Below are positions 20,966 through 32,959 of a stretch of DNA of 64,000 nucleotides, piece by piece. Each line of letters opens with the position of its first letter. Position 1 is the first letter of the stretch. Where the stretch lies: the NCBI GenBank assembly GCA_001939145.1, contig LSRX01000047.1, forward strand, positions 402,221-466,220, in the 5' to 3' direction. The translations under genes were made by a program, and so were the position numbers. This DNA is from Symbiodinium microadriaticum. Its lineage: Eukaryota; Sar; Dinophyceae; Suessiales; Symbiodiniaceae. Below the pieces are notes generated by a model. The model was not told where the DNA came from and searched no databases. It saw only the letters and a list, made by a program, of their open reading frames with translations.

Positions 20966-23900
20966 GTAGGATTTTCATTGAACCCTAGACACTAAACCCT
21001 CCTTGCTGTCCTTGCGTCTGCTGGCTTCATTCTGTCAGAATTTAGGCTTTAGAGACAAGGCACCCTAAATACAAAAAGCCTTGCCCCGGTACAGGGGCCT
21101 CGGACATGCACCTTAAACTCCTCGGCCGAAACGTGGAAAACATTACGGGGCAACTTGCTCAAAAGAGCAAATCCGCCATGAGCCCGAACCGAACACCGAA
21201 CTCTACTCACTAAAACCTGAAAAGGCCCTGCACCCTAAACTCCAAATCCTAAGAATTTTCTTGACCCCGAAATGCCTTGCACACACAGGCACACGGACAC
21301 ACACAGAGACTAAACCTCCTAGGTAGTATTAGGGAGACCCCTTGAAGGGGACCATTCTGAACCCTACTTATGGCTCTCCCCCTGATCCTAACTCCTAAAG
21401 CCCTAAACCCTAAAGCCCTAAACCCTGAAACCCTAAACCCTAAACCCCTGCCACTAGTAAATCCTAAACCCAAGCCCCAAACCCCCTAAACCCTAAACCC
21501 TACCCCTAAACCCTAAAGCCCTACGGTTGATGGTAGAAATCCTGCATTACCCATAATTACCATAGTTTAGGGTCCTTAAGGTAATGCAGGATTTATATAA
21601 TCAACCGTACCACTCCTTTTCCAAAAGGATGAGACACCGACTCGGGGTTGTCAGCCACCGGGGTCACAAGCCGGAACAGCCGAACCAGGAGCCGGGCAGG
21701 GTTTGAAGGGCTTTTGTTATGTGGGGTTCCTTGGGGTCTAGGGGTTTAGGGGTTTAGAGGTTTGGTGGTTTAGGGGTTCATGGAATTAGGGGTTCATGGG
21801 TTTAGGGGTTTAGGGTTGAGGGCTCCTGTAAGCGAGGTTTCGTTCCGGTTTTTGATATTTAGGGTTTTTTTTGGGCTTTAGGATTCAGGGTCTTGGGTGT
21901 AGGATTGGGGTTTGGCATTTGAGAGAGTTTGGTGTTGCTGCAGGGTTGCAGAATGGGATCGTTAGGGTTCAGGGCCTAGGGGCTTTAGGACTTCGGGTTA
22001 TCAGGTTTAGTTCAGGGATCAGGGTTCACTTTGCTTGTTGGGCTTTGGGGGGTGAGGGGTAAAATACGGCCCACGGATTTACCTAAACCCTAAACCCTAT
22101 AATTGTGTAGGTTGCACAGGTCTCAAAGCCCTGTCGCAGCGGAGATGAGGATCCAAGGCTCAATTCGAACTCTGGCCTTTAGGCCTTTGAGGGTTTTAGG
22201 TCTGAGGCTTTAGGGTTGGGTTGGAGGGCTTTTGTTAGGGTTTAGGGGCTACGTGCTATTCGGCTTTTGGTTTTTTTAGTTCTGAGGCTGGAGGCTTTTG
22301 TTAGGCTTTAAGGGTTACGGGCTATTCGGCTTTTGTTTTTCTTTAGTTCTGAGGCTTAAGGGCTCTACACGATAGTTACCGTGCTTGTATTTGGGAACCC
22401 TAGGATAGGTATGGCTAGATTATTCAGTCCCCTATGTCTGTCAGGCTTCCTTCCCCCAAGGCAAGTCCCACTCCTTCACTTTTCTTTACTTCCCAAACTA
22501 CCCCTCAAGCAACATGGGCTTGTCTTTACAAGCTTCTTCGTGAATTCATGAGTTCGATCGGATCGCTTGGACATCGCTGGCTTTAGACTCGGGGTTGTCT
22601 TGAACACTGAGCCCCAAAATGCGCTTCCACCATTCAGGACGAATTCTTCGTGCTCGTGCGCGACGAGTCCCTCTTGACCCCTGGCGCAGACGTTTAGGGA
22701 TGGGAGCTGAGGGCACTTGCGGGCCTGGAATGTCGGAGTTGGGTCTTGGATGTCAGGGGCACCGATATGCCGACCCCCCTGCCCCCAAAAAAAAGACTTT
22801 AAATGTTTGTGGTTTTAGGCTGTGGGTTCGCGGCACGGGTGGGGGAGATCATGTATTCTCTTGGATATCTGTCGTCAATGGTGCAGGACTGCAGGTTGTT
22901 ATGATTACATGTGCCCTGTTCGTGTTTTCGTGGATGCGCTATTGCAGCTTTTTGCCTCTACTACCGAACGACCCCAACGCTGCAAACTCCTAAACTCCAA
23001 GCTTATTAGGTTCTAAACCCTAAGCCCGAAACCCCATAAAACTACTCTAAACCCTACCGTCTAAACCCTAGGCCCCAAACCCCATACCCAAAGCCGAAAG
23101 ACCCTAACTTACTACTGTAAGCCCTACAAAAAAAAGCTTCGGGACGTCGGCGGAAAAGGCATCCTTCAGCTTCGCATTTAGGGTTTGGGTTTTCGGATTT
23201 GGGGGTTTCGGGTTTAGGGCTCTTGGGGGTTTTGGATTGGAGTTCAGGGTTTAGGACTTCAGGCTTAGAGCTACATGTACTTGTACCACAACCTAAACCC
23301 AAAACCCTAAGCCCTAAACCCCAAACCACTATAAACCCCAAAACCCTAAACCCTAAACCCTCGGGACCCTCAACCGTTACAACGCACCCCAAACGCATGG
23401 GAGCTCCGAGGCTTTTCGGACTTTGGGGTCTCAGGCTCAGGGTTTTAAACCCTTAAGCCCTAAAGCCCTATAAATCGGTTTAGGGTTTAGGGTTTAGGGC
23501 CTATAGTACCCTGAAAGGAACCCTTAAAGAAGCCTTAAAGGCAAGCCCGAAACCCCTTAAACCCTAAACCCTAAACCGTGCTTCCCGAGGATGGGGGTCC
23601 TCGACGGCCATGGTACGGACGGCCACGCTGTGGCGCACTTCGCCCAGGCCGGACAGACCTTAATTAGGGTGAAGGGGTTTCACGGTTTAGTTTAGGGTTC
23701 AGGGTTTAGGGGTTCAGGGCTGTAAGTTTTTAGGGTTCAGTGGATACAGGGTTCAGGTTCAGAGGCTTAGTGTTTTGGTGTTAAGGGGTGTACGGTTTCG
23801 GGTTTAGGGGCTCAGGCCTTTAAGGTTGTAAGTGCAGGGTTTAGGGGGCTTCAATTTTTATAGGGCTTAGGGTCCAGGTTTTGGGGTTTAAGGTGTTAAG

Positions 23901-26900
23901 TTTTCAGGGTTTAGGGTTCAGGGTTTAGGTGTCGAAGGGTTTAGGTTTACGGTGGAATTTTGGTCCGCCTTTCCGTCGTTATCCATCGTGCCTACTGACC
24001 ACAATGTTCGACGACTTTAACAGATGTCACTGGATGCTGATATCGAGATATGCAAGCCATATTCTGCGTTTCAGATTTGGCCATTGTCTCGGTACAAGAC
24101 GACAAGATCTGCTGGACGGGGACGAGCAGGTGGAGAACATATGAACAACAAAGTCGCCGCTTCCTGATGCTTCCAGCCAAGACTGATGGCGCAAGGGCGG
24201 TGCTGCGAAAGAAGGCAGTGGGCAGCGCATGTTTGTTGAGCAACAATGGTGGTTTCAAGGGGACAGGCCGGCTTTGGGTGTAGGCTTTCAACGAGTGCTA
24301 AGTTTGTTCCGCCTGAGAGCCAGCATGGAAGATCGTTCAGTCTTGCATTCTGTTTGGGTCTTGTGCAGAATGAAGACAGGGGTTGATGTGTGTCTGGTAG
24401 GGATATTCGTGTGCTTGCCAAACGTATATTGACTTGCAAAGGTTCGCAAGATTAATCGCTCCGGTGTGGCAGGAGCACCTCCCTGGCAACATCATGGCCA
24501 ACCTCCGCCAGCACGGGACTCCCGTGCTGGGCTTGCAATTGCATTCGGCACTGTTTCGGGCAAGGATTCGACGTGATGCATTCCACGAAATGCACAGATG
24601 GGCTGGGGATCAGGCTCTTTTCGAGTTGCAACAGAAGCAGCAACAGCAGAAGTCGTCGTTGTCGCAAGGAGAGAGCAGTAGCCCGCATTGACACGCAACC
24701 CAGCTAGTGTAGTCACAGTCTTGGTTAGTTTCCGGAGATTTGCTGTCGCTGCGGAGATCAGCGATCTCCAACATGATGCACGGTGTCATGGTTCAGCGCT
24801 GCAACCAGCACACCTTTCTCGAATCTTGAACACCAAAGGTGTCGGTCAAAGCGTTAGAAGGAAGGGTGGCTACAAACAGGTTCAAGGTTGGACAGCGCTT
24901 GCCGACACGAGAATCATAACGGCAGGACGAACTACCGCTGTCAGTGTCTTTGCACAGCCGAATTTGCGATGGCAAGTCTGTGTTAAAAGACTGTCACAGT
25001 TCAATCTGTTGCGGTTGCATCCCGAGCTATATTGATAATAAGCAATGCTATTGAAGTTGCTTTTGCTTGTTATACCGTGGCCATAGGTTGTTCTTGATGT
25101 GGTCGTCGTCTTCGTTTAATTTCAGCAGCAGCCGCAGCAGTATGAGGAAGAGGAGGAGGAGGAGGAGGAGGAGGAGGCGGAGGCGGAGGCGGAGGCGGAG
25201 GCGGAGGATAAACCCTAAACCCTAAACCTTAACCGACTATGCTCGTAATACGGGTTCAACGCCTGAAGAGGCTCAGTGCCCTGCCACCTATAGCCATCGC
25301 AGGAATAGTTGGGAGAAGAGCGTTCGTGACGCCGCCACATGTCTGCAAAGTCCTAAGCCTCGACAATTTAAGCCCCACCTGTGGATCTCAAAGTGTTATA
25401 AAAACCTACAATCACGCAGTTATAACCTGCTACTTTGAAGGTTTCGGGGCTGCAGATCAACTCCTAGACCCTAAACCCCAAGCCTCAGCCCTAATCCCTA
25501 CACCCTAAGCCCGTACGTGCCGTAAGCTACTCAGGGTACGTTCAGTCACCCTAAACCCTAAAGAGGGTCTGAGAGTGTCAGAGTTCAGACCTTTGTGGCC
25601 TCCAGCTTTGGGCTGAGACTGTCACGAAATAAATCGGTAGTTCTCCAACTTAGGGCCCCTTTTTCGGTTCCAGAAACAGTACGACCACTATAAAAAAAGA
25701 AAGGCCCTAAAAAGGGACCCGAATGTAGAAAGCTACCCAAATGGTAGCCGTAGTGGTCAGTAGAAGGTATTCGGGTTGCAGTGTCGATCGTAGCACGAGT
25801 CTATCGGGACTACTCGGTAAGGTTTAGGGTTTAAATAGGGCTGTGGGGTTTAGGGTTTTAGGTTTTAGGGTTTCGGGTTTGGTGTTTAGGGTACTTCGTC
25901 AGATCCCTGTATTGTAGTGGTCAGGGGAGTCAAAATTCATGCCTGCAGCTGATACCCCAAGTCCAATCTGAACCCTACACCCCTGCTACCGGTGTTCGGT
26001 GGTTCCTAGCTGTTGTTTCCTGAGCCGAGGCACTGTGCAAGCCATTCACCCGGTCTGTAAAGATCTTTTTGCGAGCTAACTGCGAGTGGAAAGTGCGTGC
26101 TGACAAAAGCCCACACCCCATAACTAACCGCCCATCCCCCCTAAACCCCTAAACTCTAAACCCTTAAGCCCTAAGCCCCTAAACCCTAAACCCCTAAACC
26201 CTAAACCCTAAACCCCTATACCCCTATAAACCTTAAACCCTCAACCCCCGTACGGTATCCTGAACCCCTAGACTGAACCCTAAGCATCGTACCGTAAACC
26301 CCGGGTTTTAGAGAACCGAGTCGGGTCGTAGCCTTCTGCTGCAGAATCACCGCGTGGAGGCTCAAAGGTTCGGGTTTAGGGTTTAGGGGTTGGGGGTTTA
26401 GGGGTTGGGTTTTTAGGGGTTGGGGTTTAGGGGTTGGGGTTTAGGGGTTGGGTTTAGGGTTTGGGGTTTAGGGCCTTAGGGGTTGGGGTTTTGGGGGTTA
26501 GGGTTTAGGGGTTAGGGTTAGGTTTCGGGATGTTTCGGCTTGAAGTTGAACTTTGGTCCGAGTCTCCAACCGCAGAATCCCAAATCCTGTCAGCACCAAA
26601 ACCCTGAATACTTACCCTAAAAGCTTAGCCCTAAACCCTAGCCGAAGCCCTGTAACTCCGAGCAATACCCATAGGCTCCAAAGTAGTTGGAGCGCGGCGC
26701 GCATCTGTACACGAGGTTTCCTGTGCTTCAGGCTTCTTCAGGAGGTTTCTTCAGGGGGTTTGCTGTGCGCTGTGCTTCCGAGTTGTTGTGGGGGTTGCCT
26801 GTGCGAGTCATGAGGGGGGGGGGGTGGGGGGGGGGGGCTGACAACGTTCATTTGTGCCGCGTCCACAGAGCGGGCTCGATGAAGTGGCTGGCCCTCTTGT

Positions 26901-29700
26901 TGTATGTCGTGCTGGTGCTGCGGCTGAGCAATGTCGCTGACCTCCGCCTTTTGCCGCTGACTCCTTTGCTCCGTTTCCCACTTGTCGAAGTTGAGGAGCA
27001 CTTGGAGGCACTGTTGTGGTGGTCAGAGCCCGGGACTGCCGAGGCCGTGGTGCAGCATGCCATCGTGACCGAGTGTCGTCAAGGACGTATACCTTGGTCC
27101 CAACTGCTCTCGTTCGCGCCGGCCCTCGGTCTTCTGCTCCGGCAGTGATCCGATGCGGATTCGTGCGCAAGTTTGTGTCAGTACGAGTGCAACGTGGCGC
27201 CTGCTGCGCCCGTCTCCATATACATATACCTATGCCTATACCTATACCTATGTCTATTCATATACACACATATGCATGTGCGCGACTCGCATGCATCTCT
27301 CGAATCTCAGGAAGTTGATCCGATGCGTTTTCCTGCGAGAGGCACATCTGACGAAGATGATCCGATGAGCCTGAGAACCAGAACTCCGACGAGCTCGAGA
27401 AAAGAGGGCATCTTCGTGTCCACGCAAAGTAGTTTCAGGCATTCTGAACAAGCTGAAAATACACGAATTCCCTAGGCGAAACCACGATTTTGCCTGTTTC
27501 CCCCTTAGTAGTGCTGCTTCTACACTACTCGTTCGAGAACCTGGTCTAAATCCTCGCAAAAAACACTACATTCAGCATGTTTCTAACCCTTGAAAGTTAT
27601 TCGCCTAGCCCAAAAAAGCACGTACACCTAAGCGCCGCGGACCTAGTTCCTTTTTGTGGTTTATATTTAGGATCCTATAAGGTAACCCCAAAAAGGAACT
27701 ACTTTGGAGCCTATGGGTACCTACACAATCCCTACACCCTATGACATGATGGAAAGCTCCAAACCCCCAGAGCCCGAAAGAGGTAGGGTCTAGGGCGTGG
27801 GGCTCTAAGCAAAAATTGCCTAATCCCCCGGCCCCCCGCTTCCCTGAGGTTGACACGCTCTGCAAAGAATCGGAGCAAGACGAGGAGATGAAGCAAAAGG
27901 ACAGGGTTGTAGAGTTTAGGGTTAGGGCTGATAGGATCTAGAGATGAGGGTTTAAATGCCTATGGGCCTGCTCCTGGTCGGGTTTAAACTTACAGATTTT
28001 CACAGTAAGCAGCGGAAGTCGGAACATGGCTTCAGGATGATCATCGTACTCCAGAGTTTGAAGGTCCAACATAGTAATCCCCATGTACACCCTAAACCTG
28101 ACCTTAGGAAGCACCTCTTTCCTAATCGCCTTCTTGACTCGATCCCATCTTCGTGGCATTTGGAAGCCACAATTTCCTAGACAGGTTCCTACATCATACC
28201 GTTTACAATCATTCGTGCTTCGACTGTTGGGCGTTTCTTCTTTGTGGGTCGGGCATTTCCTCGAAGAATTATGTGCTGGGCTTGAGAAAGATAGAGGTCG
28301 GAATAGTATATCCTTGTCGTAACTAAGCTGAGCACTGCATAATGTATAATATCCTCAAAACCACCTACTAACTAATACGGCCCTCGCAATAGCTGCTCCT
28401 GGGACGATGCGACCATTTCATCTTCTTGAGCTGCACCCCATGTCCTGGCCGCAAGCCGCATCCTGCGCACAAGAGAGGGGATCTCCCATCTGGGACTTTC
28501 CGAAAATTAGGGTACCTTATTTTGGGGCCCCCATAAGACGTATCCTACTATTTAGGTTACTATATTAGGCTCCCCTAATTTCGGAAACCCCCTATCTGAG
28601 TTCTTGTTTCGTCAGTCGGTTGTTATCCAGCTTCGGCGTCCCAGAAAGCGAAGGCTCCAAGGCGCTTTGGAAGTGTTGCGCCCCTTCAGACCGTGGGCTT
28701 GGTATGCCTTGGAAAGCTTAGGAATTTAGGGTTTCGGTGCGAGGACATAGGGTCGCCGGGTCGGCCCTAAGGGTGGAAGTTGGCTTAGGGGTTTGCAGGG
28801 TTTAGGGTTTAGGAAGTCCCGATTCCGGGAATCGGAGAGGCCCTCAACCCTAAAAATTTGCCCCTAAACCCCAAGCCCCTAAAGCCCCTAAAGCCCTAAA
28901 CCCTAAACCGGGAGGCCACATACTCGGGCACGACCATGACAGTCCTTATGCTGGACAGCCCAAGCCTCAGAGCCCGAGCCCGGCGGCAGTAGTGTATTCT
29001 GTTGTTGTAGTATAGGCAGTATAGGGCATAGGGTCGCTTCAGGGTTTAGGGTTTAGGGTTTAAGGTTTAGGGTTTAAGGTTTAGGGTTTAGGGTCAGGCT
29101 TGGGATTCAGGACCGGGGGGAGCCCTGATAATTCTGAAGCTTCTACCACTTTTCCATCGAGGACTCGAGGGCCAGGTTCTGCTGTCGTGTTTGGGCTGTA
29201 GTGCCGTGGGGTCAGCCTCGCGTAGCAACAGCACGAACCTGAAAAGTCAAGGGCACCAGCCACAACTACACACATGCATGCCGATGTACATTATGCAAGG
29301 TATGCATTGGAACTGTAGCAATGCCATAGTATGGAAGTGCTACAGCGACATTACATTGGCTGTAGTACTGAGTCAGCGGCTGCCTAACAGTCGGAAGACG
29401 CAGAAAGCAGTGGCATGGGGGTGCTTGGGCTTAGGTTTGGGGCTCATAGGGTTTAGAGGGTTGGGGCTTGTAGGGTTTAGGGCTTGAAGAGTTTACGGTG
29501 TAGCCTGCGTGACCGCTGAACTTCAGCAAACCTGCACGAGGTTCATAGACTTGCCTGGCATTCTGGCACACTAATCCTGTCGTTGCGGGGGGGCTTCGGG
29601 GAAACACACTCCCCTAAACACTAAACATACTGCTTAGTGGTCTGAATATGAGAGACAGAAATTACTCGCGTAACAGATAGGTAGATAGATAGACATATGC

Positions 29701-29737
<37 letters not shown>

Positions 29738-32700
29738 AATGCACATGCATGGACCACGACCAACAGGCCTTAGACACTAAAAGCCTCGCACATTACAGCC
29801 TTTTAGGACCTCTTATCCTAAACCTGACCCTCCAAGCCCCAAATCCTAATAATAGCCCTAAACTCCAAATCGTTATCTGTACAGGGCAAATACTAAACCA
29901 CCCCCAAACCCCAAATCAAAGCCCTAAACCTTAAATCCTAAGCTCTACATGCAGGGTAAGCACTAAAATTAAAATGCATACTAAAACACATACTAACATA
30001 CATATTGAAATAAAATCCTAAGCCTTAGACCCTTAACCCTAAATAACAAAGCTTAAACAAAACCTGCCACGCTCAGGCCCTCGGCCCTCAGAATGGCGCG
30101 TGCGCAGCGCCCACCTGGGAGACTCTATTGCGGCGTCTTCGGCTGCAAGAAAGCTCACAGGGCTTCAGGTTTAGGGTTTAGCGTATAGGGTTTAGGGTTC
30201 AGGGTTTAGGGTATAGGGTTTAGGGGTATAGGGTTTAGGCTTTAGGGTTTAGGGTACAGGGCTTCAGGTCTAGAGTTTAGTGTATAGTTAAGGCTTGTGT
30301 GAAGGCATAGTATGTGGTTTCAGGGGTTTTCGGATACATGGCTGCATCACAAGTAGTGCAGCTGGGGGCCAGGCTAGGACAGCCTCGGACGTCAACCCGA
30401 AGCAATACAGGGCTCTTGTTAAACGGCTTAGTGCAAGGGATATAAGTGATGCGAGGGCTTTGGTTCCTCTTGATGCGTGTTGTGATTTATTAGAGGGATG
30501 GCATACTGTTCTTGTAAGCTTTTCGTCCGACGCCGTAAGAAGGGTGGAGGCCTTCTTCGCTGGAGGGCATTGGCACACGCAGGGCCCCGGTGTAAGCACC
30601 AACATGTTCTTAGTTGAAGAGCGTGTGCATTAAAGTCATCTTAAGAAAGCTTTCGAAGCACAAGCTATGGTCCTTTATATTGTTAATGGGATAAGACAAG
30701 ATCTTAGTTCCCCAATACCCAACCTTTATTTTTGGGGGTTCTTCTAATTTAGTAGTATTCTGAAAGTTTAACCTTTTATTTCCCTGGCTTATTGGGGAAG
30801 TAAGAGATGCGGTAACAAGGGGAACGCCTGCGTAGCATGTGCCTTGGTCCTTAATTTGGGGGATCGTGGGCTCTCCCTACCCCCATTTCGACTCCTCCCT
30901 CTCAGGTCATCGCAAGGCGCCCAAGTAGAGGTGTGCCTTGGGAGGCTGGTTTAGGGTCTAGGGTCTACGGTCCAGGGTTTAGGGTTAAGGGTGTGGGGCA
31001 CCGTAGGTTGATGAAATACTGTCTCGAGTTGAGCTTAAGGCTTATGGCTCTGTCTCAACACGTAAACCAGAAGGTCCCTGAACCCGAACCCCGAGTGAAC
31101 AAGAAAAAGCCCCTCACAAAGAGCCAACATGGTTGACATGGCCCGATTCAGACTGCCAAAGCTGGCAGGGCTTCCGTTTGCAGGGTTTGTGGGTTAGGGA
31201 CCTTCATGAAAGCTTCTTTTCGACAACTGCTGCTGCATTTGGCGCAGATCTGGGGGCATGTAAGTCAGTACCTAACCCTAAACTTCCCAAACCCTAAAGA
31301 ACCTACCTGTTAAGGTTATATAAAGAAATCATACCAAGGAACCCTAAAAAGGAAGGCTTCATGGGGTTAAGGTAAACCCTACCGTTGCTTCCGAGCCTCT
31401 TCGTCTTCGTCTTGAAGCTACGCAGTCCGACACATGCCACGAGAGATCCTCCGACCAGCCCAATCCCGACACGGTTTCAGGGTTAAGGGTGTGTGAGGGC
31501 GTATATCACATCATATTATATCATATTGGTATAGTATGATTTAGCTTGGTATGATATAGTATAGTGGATTAGAGTGCAGTATATTACAAGGCCTGAAGGT
31601 TTTCGAGAGTATGCAGTTTGGAAGCTTGGTTGTTGCAGTTGTTGCATGAAATCTAGGCCTTATCCTTCGCACTTTATCCCTCGCACGAGCATTTCTACCT
31701 GCGCGGTGAGGTCCGCAAGCTAGCCAACCTGTACTCCGTAGAACACAACCTGGAATTGCGTGATCACAGGATCTGAACCGGATTGGAATCGGGACCTGCT
31801 GGCACTTGCTGCTATTTTCGCTTAGGGCCTCTGATGCGGTGGAAGACTACTGCAGAGTCATGGAGGCTCCTATACTGATTCTTCATTGATGTAGACGCCT
31901 GTCACACAGAGCCTGCAACCATAAAGCTGAGTCACGAAAAGCCCTGGCAGGCTTCGGTGGTTTAGGGTTCTAGGGTGAAGCCCTGGCAGGTTACCCAGTT
32001 GACGAACATCCACCGGCCAGACAGGGAGGTTGGCGCTATTACAAGCCCTGAACCTTAAACTCAGAAGCAGTTTAGGATTGAGTGCTGTAGAGTGCTGAAT
32101 TGTTTGTTCAGACTGAGGCTAACGTTATTCCTTAGTGTTACCTGTGAAACTTCTACTATAAAATGTATCGTTTGCCTTATTCTAGTTATCAAGGTCCTAT
32201 TTTAGGCTTCGAGATCTTGCAGGGGCGAGTTCTCTCAAGACTGCAGATGTGCGAACTAAACACCTTAATTCCAAGCCTACAAAGCACAAGCCCAACACAC
32301 TAATCCGCAAAGTTCTCAACTCTCAGATACGTCCCATAAGCCCAGCAAGTAGACTCCTCAACAATCCCTACACACCCTCGGCACCCTCGATCCCAAACCG
32401 CAGAATTAGCCTGCACAGCCCGAAGTTCGCTGAACCCTAAATCCAACACCTGCAACCCGCACCCGAAATCCTAAACTCTAAACCCCTAACCCCTAAACCC
32501 TAAACCCTAAAACCTAAACCCTAAACCCTAAATCCTAAACCCTAAACCCTTAATCCTAAGTCCTAATTAAGTCCTAAAGTCCTAAGCCGCCTAAACTCAT
32601 CCCCCAAGCCTTCACGAGCAGCAAACTCCTCTCTGGAGCAGGATGAGGCCGCTCGAATCGAAAAGTCAGGCGGCACCGTGGAGTCCTCGGCATCCCGGGG

Positions 32701-32926
32701 GCTTTAGGGTTTAGGGGTTTAGGGTTTAGGGTTTAGGTGTCTGGTAAGGGTTGAAGAGGAGTTGCTATAAGGGTTTGAGAAACGGGCAAAATAAGGGGGC
32801 TTATGCAGTACCCTTATGGCCTTGGAGGTTATGGATTTAGGGCCTATTTGCTTGGGCTTTCGGACCTTGTTGTGGTTTAGGGTTCGGGGCCCAAGGTTTA
32901 TATATTTATATATATATATATATATA

Positions 32927-32959
<33 letters not shown>

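Noticed and set aside
28592-28737. 44-codon stretch reading FRQSVVIQLRRPRKRRLQGA as a possible extra phosphatase exon
   Set aside because: It sits between two exons that already join in phase with normal PP2C spacing; inserting it would break the expected length before SGTT.
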